Of a stretch of 64,000 nucleotides of DNA, positions 55,729 through 64,000 are shown in pieces (within the stretch, counting starts at the first letter, position 1; each line of letters opens with the position of its first letter). Source of the stretch: Pantoea ananatis LMG 2665 (GTDB lineage: Bacteria > Pseudomonadota > Gammaproteobacteria > Enterobacterales > Enterobacteriaceae); the NCBI RefSeq assembly GCF_000710035.2, contig NZ_JMJJ01000004.1, positions 806,001 to 870,000 on the forward strand, written 5' to 3'. The notes below the pieces were generated by a model, which worked only from the letters and a program-made list of their open reading frames with translations, was not told where the DNA came from and made no database searches. The position numbers and the translations under genes are program-made.

Positions 55729-56517
55729 ATGCAACCTATCATTCGCGTACAACAGGTCAGCCAGCGCTTTACCACCTCGGGCGGCGATTTTCTGGCGCTG
55801 GACAACGTCAGTTTCGATATTCATCAGGGCGAAACCCTGAGTCTGATCGGTCACTCCGGCTGCGGTAAATCCACGCTGCTTAACCTGATTGCCGGCCTGA
55901 CCCGACCCACCAGCGGCGTGCTGCTGTGCGATAACCGCGAGGTCACCGGTCCCGGCCCTGAGCGGGCGGTGGTGTTTCAAAACCACTCTCTGCTGCCGTG
56001 GCTGACGGCGTTTCAGAATGTCGAACTGGCGGTGCAGCAGGTTTTTAAAGGCAAGATGAACAAGGCGGAGATGCACGACTGGATCGAGCACAACCTCAAC
56101 CGGGTGCAAATGAGCCATGCCCTGCACAAGCGTCCCGGCGAGATCTCTGGTGGGATGAAGCAGCGCGTCGGCATCGCCCGCGCCCTGGCAATGAAGCCGC
56201 GCGTTTTACTGCTCGACGAGCCGTTCGGCGCGCTGGATGCGTTAACCCGCGCGCACCTGCAGGACAGCGTGATGCGTATTCAGCAGGAGTTAAATACCAC
56301 CATTGTGCTGATCACCCACGACGTGGATGAGGCCGTGCTGCTTTCTGATCGGGTCCTGATGATGACCAACGGCCCCGCCGCCCAGGTGGGGGACATACTT
56401 ACCGTCGATTTACCCCGACCGCGTTCGCGCGTGGCGCTGGCTGAGGATGCGCGCTATCACCAGCTGCGCCAAAAAGTGCTGCATTTTCTCTACGAAAAAC
56501 AGACCTCGGCGGCGTAA
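55729..56517 (+). CDS. nasD: Nitrate ABC transporter ATP-binding protein
   Basis: A 262-residue ABC ATPase. Walker A is GHSGCGKST, the signature is ISGGMKQRVGIARALA, Walker B is VLLLDEPFGALD, and the switch His is in ITHDVDEAV. It energises nitrate uptake through NasE. AAGGGGAA ribosome binding site before the ATG. 10 bases before the nasB fusion gene. Confidence 0.95.
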   Translation: MQPIIRVQQVSQRFTTSGGDFLALDNVSFDIHQGETLSLIGHSGCGKSTLLNLIAGLTRPTSGVLLCDNREVTGPGPERAVVFQNHSLLPWLTAFQNVELAVQQVFKGKMNKAEMHDWIEHNLNRVQMSHALHKRPGEISGGMKQRVGIARALAMKPRVLLLDEPFGALDALTRAHLQDSVMRIQQELNTTIVLITHDVDEAVLLSDRVLMMTNGPAAQVGDILTVDLPRPRSRVALAEDARYHQLRQKVLHFLYEKQTSAA

Positions 56518-56527
56518 GGAAAACACC

Positions 56528-59500
56528 ATGAGACAACGGCTGCTGGTGGTCGGTAACGGGATGGCGGGCATGCACACCGTGGAAACGCTGTTGCAGCTGG
56601 CGCCGGAGCGTTACGACATTACGGTCATTGGCCGTGAACCACACGGTAACTACAACCGCGTGCTGTTGTCGCCGCTGCTGGCTGGCGAAAAAACCGTGGA
56701 GCAAATCCAGATTCACGATCGTGACTGGTACGCGCGCCAGGGCATCACCTTGCTGGCCGGGGAAACGGCTGAGCAGATCGACGTGGCGGCGCGCACGTTG
56801 CGCACCTGCCAGCGCCTGCTGCACTGGGATCGTCTGATTCTGGCGACCGGATCGCAACCGCGCATGCCGCAGGTGGCAGGCATCGATCTGCCGCACGTAA
56901 CGGCTTTCCGCACGCTGGAGGATGTGGATTTACTGCTGGCCGGTAGCGGGCCGGTCGTGGTCGCCGGCGGCGGTTTTCTGGGCATTGAGGCCGCGGCAGC
57001 CCTTCAGGCGCAAGGGCGCGATGTCACGCTGGTACATCGTCAGTCGCGCTTACTGGACCGGCAACTGGACGCCATGGCAGGGGAATTACTGCTTGCCCAG
57101 CTCAGCGCACGCGGTATCCGCTGTGAACTGAATTGCAGCGTCGCAGAAATCGGCCCGCAGTCACTGACTCTCAACGATGGCCGAAAGCTGGCGGCGGCGC
57201 AGGTCGTTATCGCAACGGGCGTGCAGCCAGACATCGCCCTGGCCCAGGCCTCAGGCATTCCCTGTCAGCGCGGCGTTCTGGTAGATCGGCAGTTACGCAC
57301 CGCCCATGCCGGGATTTATGCGGTCGGCGAATGCTGTGAAATCAGCGGAGAAACCTTTGGCCTGGTTGCGCCTTGCCTGGCGCAGGCGGCGGTGCTGGCC
57401 GCCCAGCTGGCGGGATGTCCTCAGGCTGATTTCTTCAGTGAAGCTACCGGCACGCGTCTTAAGGTGAGCGGGATCGCGCTGTTCAGCGCGGGTGATATCC
57501 GTGAAGCCCCTTCCGTCACCAGTTTCGATCCGCTTTCCGGTCACTATCGACGTCTTTTTCTCAAACAGGGGCGGCTCAACGGTGTGCTGCTGTATGGCGA
57601 CTGCCAGCAGGGTGCCGCGTTGCTGAACCAACTGCATAACGCCAGGCAGGTTTCTGTCAATACGCTGTTTGGCCTTGATGAACCTGAAACGCAGCCGCAG
57701 GCTGCAGGAAACCCCGTGATGAATCACTCTAAACCTGTATTAGCCGTCGTGGGTCACGGCATGGTCAGCCACCATTTTCTGGAACAGCTGGTAGCGCGTG
57801 ATCTGCATCAGCAGTATCACGTCGTGGTGTACGGCGAAGAGCGCCATCCGGCCTACGATCGCGTGCACCTGTCTGAGTACTTCACCGGCAAAGAGGCCGC
57901 GCAGCTCTCGCTGGTTGGTGAGGACTTTTTTGCCCAACACGGCATTGAACTGCGCAGCGGCTGTCGGGTGGAGGCGATCGATCGTCAGCAGCGTAGCCTG
58001 CGCGACAGCGACGGCAGAGCACTGTGCTGGGATAAACTGGTGCTGGCGACCGGTTCGCGCGCGTTTGTGCCTCCGGTGCCGGGACATGAGGGCGAACGCT
58101 GCTTTGTGTACCGCACGCTGGACGATCTGGATGCGATCGCCGCCTGTGCCGGTAAAAGCCAGCGCGGCGTGGTCATCGGCGGTGGTCTGTTGGGGCTGGA
58201 AGCCGCCAATGCGCTGAAGCAGTTGGGGTTGGAAACCCACGTCGTTGAGTTTGCGCCGCGCCTGATGGCCGTGCAACTGGACGAGGGCGGCGCGCTGATG
58301 CTGCGGCAGAAAATTGATTCACTGGGCGTGACGGTTCACACCTCCAGGCAGACTGAACAGATTGCGACCCAGCCAGATGGAAGCCTGGTGCTGCACTTTG
58401 CCGATGGTGGCGAACTGGCCACCGATCTGGTGCTGTTCTCTGCGGGCATCCGGCCGCGTGACGAGCTGGCCCGCACCGCCGATATCAGCGTTGGCCCACG
58501 CGGCGGCATTACGATCAATGACGTCTGCCAGACCAGCGATGACGATATCTACGCTATCGGCGAATGTGCCCTGTGGAACGGACAAATTTTTGGCCTGGTG
58601 GCGCCGGGCTATCAGATGGCGCGCGTGCTGGCCGGGCATCTGGCCGCCGAGCCAGCCCGGTTCAGCGGGGCCGATATGAGCACCAAACTGAAGCTGCTGG
58701 GCGTGGAAGTGGCCTCTTTTGGTGATGCGCACGCGAAAACGGCAGGCAGCCTGAGCTACTACTGGGCCGATGGTCCGAAAGGCATTTATAAGAAAATTGT
58801 GGTCAGCGCTGACGGTAAGCGGTTGCTGGGCGGCGTGCTGGTCGGTGACAGCAGCGACTATGCCACGCTGCTGCAGATGATGTTAAACGCGATGCCGCTG
58901 CCGGAGGCGCCGGAAGGGCTGATTCTGCCTGCGCTGCAGGGTGCGCCAGCCAAAGGTCTGGGCGTTGCTATGCTGCCCGACAGCGCCCAGATCTGCTCCT
59001 GCCACAACGTCAGCAAAGGCGATATCTGCCAGGCGGTGCAGAGTGGCTGTGGCGATATGGCCAGCATTAAAAGCTGCACCAAAGCCGCGACGGGCTGTGG
59101 CGGCTGCTCGGCACTGGTAAAACAGGTGATGGAGTTCCAGCTGGAAGACCTGGGCGTTGAGGTGAAAAAAGACATCTGCGAACATTTTGCCTATTCACGC
59201 CAGGCGCTCTACCACCTGATTCGCATCCATGAAATCAAAACTTTTGATGACCTGCTGGCGCGCCACGGGCGCGGCTGCGGCTGCGAGATTTGTAAACCGC
59301 TGGTCGGTTCTCTGCTGGCCTCGTGCTGGAATGACTATTTGCTGAAACCGGCCCATCTGCCGCTTCAGGATACCAACGATCGCTACTTTGCCAATATCCA
59401 GAAAGACGGCACCTATTCCGTCGTGCCGCGCGTGCCGGGCGGGGAGATCACGCCGCAGGGGCTGATCGCCATTGGCGAAGTGGCAGCACGTTACGATCTC

Positions 59501-60601
59501 TACACCAAGATTACCGGCGGTCAGCGCATCGACCTGTTTGGCGCACGGCTGGATCAACTGCCTGAGATCTGGGAAACCCTGCTGGCAGCAGGCTTTGAAA
59601 CCGGCCATGCCTACGGAAAGTCGCTGCGTACGGTGAAATCCTGTGTGGGCTCGACCTGGTGTCGCTACGGCGTGCAGGATTCCACCGCCTTCGCCATCGA
59701 TCTGGAGAATCGCTACAAAGGCCTGCGCGCGCCGCACAAAATCAAAATGGCCGTCTCGGGTTGTACCCGCGAATGTGCGGAAGCGCAGAGCAAAGATATC
59801 GGGGTGATCGCCACAGAAAAGGGCTGGAACCTGTACGTGTGCGGCAATGGCGGCATGAAACCGCGCCATGCCGAGCTGTTTGCCAGCGATCTGGATGATG
59901 AAACCCTGATCCGCTATGTCGATCGCATTCTGATGTTCTACGTGCGCACGGCGGAGCGCTTACAGCGCACCAGCGTCTGGATGGATAACATGGAAGGCGG
60001 CCTGGATTACCTGCGCGACGTCGTGATCAATGACAGCCTCGGTATTGCCGCAGTGCTGGAGCAGGAAATGCAGCAGGTTGTGGAAACGTATCAGTGTGAA
60101 TGGCAGACCACGCTGGCAGAGCCATCGCGCCGGGCGCTGTTTACCGCCACCGTGAACAGCGATCAGCCGGATGAAACGCTGCACTATGCGCGCGTACGCG
60201 GTCAGCGTCAGCCGCACGCCGCCAGCAGTATTCCGCTGATGCACCTGCCCGCCGAAACCTGGAGCGAAGTCTGTTCGCTGGATGCCATTCCGGCCGAAGC
60301 GGGGATCGGTGCGCGCCTCGGCAGCGTGCGCATTGCGCTGTTCCGTTTCGGCGACGACTGTTATGCACTGGAAGATCGCGAGCCGGGCAGCGACGCCAGC
60401 GTGCTGTCGCGGGGCATTCTCGGCGATGTGGCCGGTGAACCCGTCGTTATTTCACCGCTCTACAAACAGCGCGTGCGCCTGCGCGACGGCCAAAGTCTGG
60501 ATGATCCGCAGCATCAGCTGCGCTGCTGGCCGGTGAAGCTGGAGGATGGCCAGGTCTGGGTCGCTAACCGTCCGATTAACCTGATGGCGCAGGCATCATG
60601 A
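56528..60601 (+). CDS. nasB: Nitrite reductase large subunit fused to NasC-like and NirD-like domains
   Basis: A 1357-residue fusion. Residues 1-~395 are a FAD/NAD oxidoreductase (LLVVGNGMAGMHTVETLL) of the type that, as NasC, passes electrons to nitrate reductase. From Met398 (base 57719) a full NirB begins: a second FAD/NAD domain (VVGHGMVSHHF), two [2Fe-2S]-type segments (CSCHNVSKGDIC with CGGC, and CGCEICKP), and the siroheme/[4Fe-4S] domain with SCVGSTWC and SGCTRECAEAQSK. The last ~105 residues are NirD-like Rieske fold without the Rieske Cys/His, as in NirD. It reduces nitrite to ammonium with NADH. ATG at 56528 with AAGGA in front. Confidence 0.93.
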   Translation: MRQRLLVVGNGMAGMHTVETLLQLAPERYDITVIGREPHGNYNRVLLSPLLAGEKTVEQIQIHDRDWYARQGITLLAGETAEQIDVAARTLRTCQRLLHWDRLILATGSQPRMPQVAGIDLPHVTAFRTLEDVDLLLAGSGPVVVAGGGFLGIEAAAALQAQGRDVTLVHRQSRLLDRQLDAMAGELLLAQLSARGIRCELNCSVAEIGPQSLTLNDGRKLAAAQVVIATGVQPDIALAQASGIPCQRGVLVDRQLRTAHAGIYAVGECCEISGETFGLVAPCLAQAAVLAAQLAGCPQADFFSEATGTRLKVSGIALFSAGDIREAPSVTSFDPLSGHYRRLFLKQGRLNGVLLYGDCQQGAALLNQLHNARQVSVNTLFGLDEPETQPQAAGNPVMNHSKPVLAVVGHGMVSHHFLEQLVARDLHQQYHVVVYGEERHPAYDRVHLSEYFTGKEAAQLSLVGEDFFAQHGIELRSGCRVEAIDRQQRSLRDSDGRALCWDKLVLATGSRAFVPPVPGHEGERCFVYRTLDDLDAIAACAGKSQRGVVIGGGLLGLEAANALKQLGLETHVVEFAPRLMAVQLDEGGALMLRQKIDSLGVTVHTSRQTEQIATQPDGSLVLHFADGGELATDLVLFSAGIRPRDELARTADISVGPRGGITINDVCQTSDDDIYAIGECALWNGQIFGLVAPGYQMARVLAGHLAAEPARFSGADMSTKLKLLGVEVASFGDAHAKTAGSLSYYWADGPKGIYKKIVVSADGKRLLGGVLVGDSSDYATLLQMMLNAMPLPEAPEGLILPALQGAPAKGLGVAMLPDSAQICSCHNVSKGDICQAVQSGCGDMASIKSCTKAATGCGGCSALVKQVMEFQLEDLGVEVKKDICEHFAYSRQALYHLIRIHEIKTFDDLLARHGRGCGCEICKPLVGSLLASCWNDYLLKPAHLPLQDTNDRYFANIQKDGTYSVVPRVPGGEITPQGLIAIGEVAARYDLYTKITGGQRIDLFGARLDQLPEIWETLLAAGFETGHAYGKSLRTVKSCVGSTWCRYGVQDSTAFAIDLENRYKGLRAPHKIKMAVSGCTRECAEAQSKDIGVIATEKGWNLYVCGNGGMKPRHAELFASDLDDETLIRYVDRILMFYVRTAERLQRTSVWMDNMEGGLDYLRDVVINDSLGIAAVLEQEMQQVVETYQCEWQTTLAEPSRRALFTATVNSDQPDETLHYARVRGQRQPHAASSIPLMHLPAETWSEVCSLDAIPAEAGIGARLGSVRIALFRFGDDCYALEDREPGSDASVLSRGILGDVAGEPVVISPLYKQRVRLRDGQSLDDPQHQLRCWPVKLEDGQVWVANRPINLMAQAS

Positions 60602-63219
60602 AAACGACCTGTGCCTATTGCGGCGTGGGCTGTGGCGTCGAGGTGACCCTGCAACACAGCGAATCTGCACAGGTGAATGGCGATCCGCTGCATCCGGCCA
60701 ACGGCGGGCGACTGTGCGTTAAAGGGGCCGCGCTGGGGGAAACACTGACCCGGACGGGACGCCTGCTGCATCCCTGTATTCATCAACAGCAGGTCAGCAT
60801 GGCGGCGGCGCTGGATGCCGCCGCTGACGGGCTTCGAAAGATTATCGCAGAGCACGGCCCTGAGGCCGTGGCCTTTTATGGCTCAGGCCAGTTGCTCACG
60901 GAGGATTACTACGTAGCCAACAAGCTGATGAAAGGCTTTCTTGGCGTCGCCAATATCGATACCAACTCGCGCCTCTGCATGGCTTCAGCGGTGGTGGGCT
61001 ATAAGCGGGCGCTCGGGGCGGATGCGGTACCCTGCTGCTATGAGGATCTGGAGCAGGCGGATCTGATTGTGATGGTCGGCTCCAACGCGGCCTGGGCCCA
61101 TCCGGTCATCTTTCAGCGACTCAGACAGGCGAAACAGCAGCGGCCGGAGATGCAGGTGGTGGTGATCGATCCGCGCCGCACCGCCAGCTGTGATATCGCC
61201 GATCTCCACCTGGCGGTGCGGCCGGGCAGCGATCCGGCTCTGTTTTCAGGCCTGCTGCGCTGGCTGGCCCAGAATCAGGGCATTGAGGCGACAATGCTGC
61301 CGCACCTGGACGGCGTTGAAGCCACCCTGCAGGCAGCCAGCCAGTGGGGAATAGCTGAAGTTGCGGAACACTGCGATCTCAGCGATGCGCAGGTGGTGGC
61401 CTTTTATCAGCTGTTTGCCCAGCGTGATCGGGTCCTGACCTTGTGGTGCATGGGCATCAACCAGTCACAGAGCGGCAGTGATAACAATAATGCGATAATT
61501 AATGCGCATCTTCTCAGCGGAAAAATAGGCCGTCCCGGCTGTGGGCCGTTTTCACTCACCGGCCAGCCCAATGCCATGGGCGGACGTGAAGTGGGCGGCT
61601 TAGCCAACCAGCTGGCGGCACACATGAGCTTTAACGAAGCGGACTGCGATCGTTTACAGCGTTTCTGGCACAGCCCGACCATTGCCCGCCAGCCCGGACT
61701 AACCGCCGTGGCGCTGTTTGACGCCATCGATCGGGGAGAGGTTAAAGCCGTCTGGATCATGGGCACCAATCCGGCTGTGTCAATGCCGGAAGGCAATCGC
61801 GTGGCCCGGGCGCTGGCCAACTGTCCGCTGGTGATCGTCTCCGACGTGCTGGCGCACACGGATACCACAGCCTTTGCCCATATTCTGCTCCCCGCCCAGG
61901 GCTGGGGCGAAAAAAACGGCACCGTGACCAATTCTGAACGCCGTATTTCCCGTCAGCGTGCGTTTGTTGCGCCCGCCGGGGAAGCCAAACCCGACTGGTG
62001 GCTGCTGGCGCAGGTGGCGCAGCGGCTGGGGTTCGGTCAGGCATTTAACTGGACCCATCCGGCGGCGATCTTCCGCGAGCATGCGGCGCTGTCCGGCTTT
62101 GAGAACGCGGGCGAACGCGCTTTTGATATCAGCGGCCTGGCACAGCTCAGCGATGCCGAGTGGGATGCGCTGACGCCTGTTCAGTGGCCCGTCAATGCCC
62201 GTCACCCACAAGGCTGTGCCCGGCTGTTCAGCGACCGGCGTTTTTATCATCCGGATGGCAAGGCACGGCTGCTGCCACCGGCCACGCCGCCGCCTTTAGA
62301 GCGCAGTGCCCGTTATCCCTTACTGATGAACAGCGGGCGCGTACGCGATCAGTGGCACACCATGACGCGCACCGGCCTGGTGCCTCGCCTGATGCAGCAC
62401 TGTGACGAGCCTTTTGCCGCCTTGCATCCGGAAGAGGCGCGCCGTTATGGCCTGTTTGCCGGCGCGCTGGCGCGCGTACAGTCTGAATGGGGATGGATGG
62501 TGGTGCGCGTGACGCTGGACAGCGGTCTGCGGCGCGGCGAGCTGTTTGTGCCGATGCACTGGAACCGTCAGTTCAGCCTGCAGGGTAACGTCGGGGGTTT
62601 AGTGGCCGCGACCCGCTGCCCGGTTTCGGCTCAGCCCGCCTTTAAACAGACAGCGGTGCGAATTCAGTTATTACAACCCCGCTGGCAGGGCTGGCTCTGG
62701 CAGAGAAACAGTGCGCCACCGGCCGGGCTGCGTTACTGGGCGCGCACCCCGCATGAGGGCGCGCATCGCTTTGCGCTGGCCGGAGAGGACCAGCCGCAGC
62801 GCTGGCTGGCGTCTCAGTTCAGCGTTGAAGGATTGCAACTGCAAACCGCCAGCGATGGCGGCCACAGCTATCGACTCCTGGCATGGCGGGACGGTGAACT
62901 GCAGCTGGCCTTTTATGCTGACCAGCGTTTACCTGAAATCCAGCACGACAGGGTCGCTCAGGCCTTTCGTCAGGCACCGGCGGACGCCGCTGAACGCCAC
63001 GCGCTGCTGGCAGGCCAGGCGGCGCAGGCCCCGGCGACCGGACGCATTATCTGTAGCTGCTATGGCGTGGGCGAACAAACGATTCTTGATGCTATTCGTC
63101 AGGGCTGCCACAGCACCCAGGCACTGGGCAAAGCGCTCAGATGTGGCACCAACTGTGGCTCCTGCCTGCCGGAGCTAAAACACCTTCTGCTTTCCGTCTC
63201 TGTCCCGGAGGAATTATGA
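60598..63219 (+). CDS. nasA: Assimilatory nitrate reductase catalytic subunit
   Basis: An 873-residue molybdopterin enzyme reducing nitrate to nitrite in the cytoplasm. The [4Fe-4S] ligands are C5, C8, C12 and C40 (CAYCGVGC, GRLC). MGD-binding motifs include IMGTNPAVSMPE, LLPAQGWGEKNGTVTNSERRISRQR and the C-terminal aspartate-decarboxylase-like barrel with SGRVRDQWHTMTRTG. A C-terminal BFD-like [2Fe-2S] domain (CSCYGVGEQTI, CGTNCGSC) is the electron entry point, which should be served by the NasC-like part of NasB. Starts four bases inside nasB (ATGA). Confidence 0.96.
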   Translation: MKTTCAYCGVGCGVEVTLQHSESAQVNGDPLHPANGGRLCVKGAALGETLTRTGRLLHPCIHQQQVSMAAALDAAADGLRKIIAEHGPEAVAFYGSGQLLTEDYYVANKLMKGFLGVANIDTNSRLCMASAVVGYKRALGADAVPCCYEDLEQADLIVMVGSNAAWAHPVIFQRLRQAKQQRPEMQVVVIDPRRTASCDIADLHLAVRPGSDPALFSGLLRWLAQNQGIEATMLPHLDGVEATLQAASQWGIAEVAEHCDLSDAQVVAFYQLFAQRDRVLTLWCMGINQSQSGSDNNNAIINAHLLSGKIGRPGCGPFSLTGQPNAMGGREVGGLANQLAAHMSFNEADCDRLQRFWHSPTIARQPGLTAVALFDAIDRGEVKAVWIMGTNPAVSMPEGNRVARALANCPLVIVSDVLAHTDTTAFAHILLPAQGWGEKNGTVTNSERRISRQRAFVAPAGEAKPDWWLLAQVAQRLGFGQAFNWTHPAAIFREHAALSGFENAGERAFDISGLAQLSDAEWDALTPVQWPVNARHPQGCARLFSDRRFYHPDGKARLLPPATPPPLERSARYPLLMNSGRVRDQWHTMTRTGLVPRLMQHCDEPFAALHPEEARRYGLFAGALARVQSEWGWMVVRVTLDSGLRRGELFVPMHWNRQFSLQGNVGGLVAATRCPVSAQPAFKQTAVRIQLLQPRWQGWLWQRNSAPPAGLRYWARTPHEGAHRFALAGEDQPQRWLASQFSVEGLQLQTASDGGHSYRLLAWRDGELQLAFYADQRLPEIQHDRVAQAFRQAPADAAERHALLAGQAAQAPATGRIICSCYGVGEQTILDAIRQGCHSTQALGKALRCGTNCGSCLPELKHLLLSVSVPEEL

Positions 63220-64000
63220 CGCTGGCTATTCACACCTTAGATAAACTGCTGGCGCCCGAAAACGCGTCCCGCCCCGGCCGCGTCTGGTTAGTGGGCGCCG
63301 GGCCGGGCGATGTCGACCTGCTGACGATAAAAGCGCTGCGTTTACTGCACGGCGCTGAAGTGGTGGTTTACGATCGCCTGGTGAGTGAGGCGGTCATGGC
63401 GGAAGTGCCGGACAGCGCGCTCTGCATCGACGTGGGTAAACGGCCCGGTCACCACGGCCTGAAACAGGCGCAGATCAATCAACTGCTGGTGGATCTGGCG
63501 CTCAGCGGGCGCAACGTCGTGCGCCTGAAAGGCGGCGATCCCTTTATCTTTGGTCGCGGTGGCGAAGAGATGGTGAGCCTGCAGCAGGCTGACATTGTCT
63601 GTGAGGTCGTGCCCGGCATTACGGCTGCCGTCGGCTGTGCCGCCGCAAGCGGGATTCCGCTGACGCACCGGGATTGCGCCCAGTCCCTGCGCTTTATTAC
63701 CGGACACGGGCGCAGCGGTGAGCCTCAGTTGGATGCCGCCGCGCTGGCAGCCAGTAATCAGACGCTGGTGTTTTACATGGGGCTGAGCTGGAGCAGCGTC
63801 ATTAGCAGCCGTCTGCGTGAGTATGGCCGCAGGGAGGATACGCCGGTCGCCATTATCGAAAACGGCACGCGCCAGGATCAGCGGGTGTTAGTGACCACGC
63901 TGGCAGGGCTGCCAGAGACGATCGCGCAGCATAAACCGGTGTCGCCGTCGTTGCTGATCGTCGGAGACGTGGTTCGCTACTATCGAGCCGACCTGCTTGT
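63216..64000 (+). CDS. cobA: Uroporphyrinogen-III C-methyltransferase, 3' end outside the window
   Basis: The frame opens at an ATG overlapping the nasA stop (ATGA) with GGAGG upstream and is still open at base 64000 (261 codons). GRVWLVGAGPGDVDLLTIKAL, VVYDRLVS, RLKGGDPFIFGRGGEE and VVPGITAAVGCAAASGIPLTHRD are the SUMT signature. It makes precorrin-2, the siroheme precursor needed by the nitrite reductase of the same operon. Only the end of the C-terminus is missing. Confidence 0.96.
   Translation, partial: MTLAIHTLDKLLAPENASRPGRVWLVGAGPGDVDLLTIKALRLLHGAEVVVYDRLVSEAVMAEVPDSALCIDVGKRPGHHGLKQAQINQLLVDLALSGRNVVRLKGGDPFIFGRGGEEMVSLQQADIVCEVVPGITAAVGCAAASGIPLTHRDCAQSLRFITGHGRSGEPQLDAAALAASNQTLVFYMGLSWSSVISSRLREYGRREDTPVAIIENGTRQDQRVLVTTLAGLPETIAQHKPVSPSLLIVGDVVRYYRADLL

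Overview
The window comes from the chromosome of an enterobacterium (order Enterobacterales). The housekeeping block hemA-prfA-prmC-sirB2-sirB1-kdsA-chaA-chaB-chaC, with lolB-ispE-prs, ychH, pth and ychF on its other side, follows the layout known from Escherichia coli and relatives, and proteins such as Prs, YajD, KdsA and YmjA look close to the E. coli ones. The accessory content (folate-independent methionine synthase, hydroxyarylic acid decarboxylase, assimilatory nitrate genes, a reduced type VI-like locus) suggests an Erwiniaceae/Pantoea-like or Enterobacter-like host. That placement is inference. No tRNA, rRNA, CRISPR array or insertion sequence was seen.

Layout. 0-5 kb: 3' part of uidA, a cupin, an APC amino-acid permease and ymjA. 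5-6 kb: two decayed genes, a RibD-like deaminase broken by one extra base and a VOC protein without its N-terminal half. 6-10 kb: yajD, the pair mesX-mesD (methionine synthesis without methylfolate or B12), a DUF6434-like protein and a glutathione peroxidase. 10.2-14.8 kb: MarR regulator, a three-subunit hydroxyarylic acid decarboxylase and an MFS transporter. 15.1-19.7 kb: wreckage of a myo-inositol locus (iolD and iolH remnants) followed by an intact sugar porter, an IolE-like isomerase and an IolG-like dehydrogenase. 20-25.2 kb: a small unknown protein, a soluble FIST-domain chemoreceptor, an OtsA-like protein that has lost its sugar-nucleotide-binding residues, and a GNAT acetyltransferase. 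25.7-27.5 kb: an M-box (Mg2+ riboswitch) ahead of an MgtE-type transporter, then a VOC protein. 27.9-42.6 kb: the conserved housekeeping block plus a diguanylate cyclase.

42.7-51.6 kb holds one eight-gene minus-strand operon: SH3 lipoprotein, TssL with an OmpA domain, a shortened TssM, TagF, FHA protein, PP2C phosphatase, an unknown periplasmic protein and a membrane Ser/Thr kinase. It has the regulatory (PpkA-PppA-Fha-TagF) and inner-membrane (TssL-TssM) parts of a type VI secretion system and none of the sheath, baseplate, tube or ClpV genes. This is the best candidate in the window for a poorly understood system.

52-64 kb is a complete nitrate assimilation operon. NasR (NIT plus ANTAR domains) is followed by a leader with two NtrC boxes, a sigma-54 promoter, an ANTAR-type hexaloop hairpin and an intrinsic terminator, then nasF-nasE-nasD (nitrate ABC importer), a single 1357-residue NasC-NirB-NirD fusion, nasA and cobA (siroheme synthesis), which runs off the end.

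All family assignments come from reading motifs and from remembered family sequences; no search was run.
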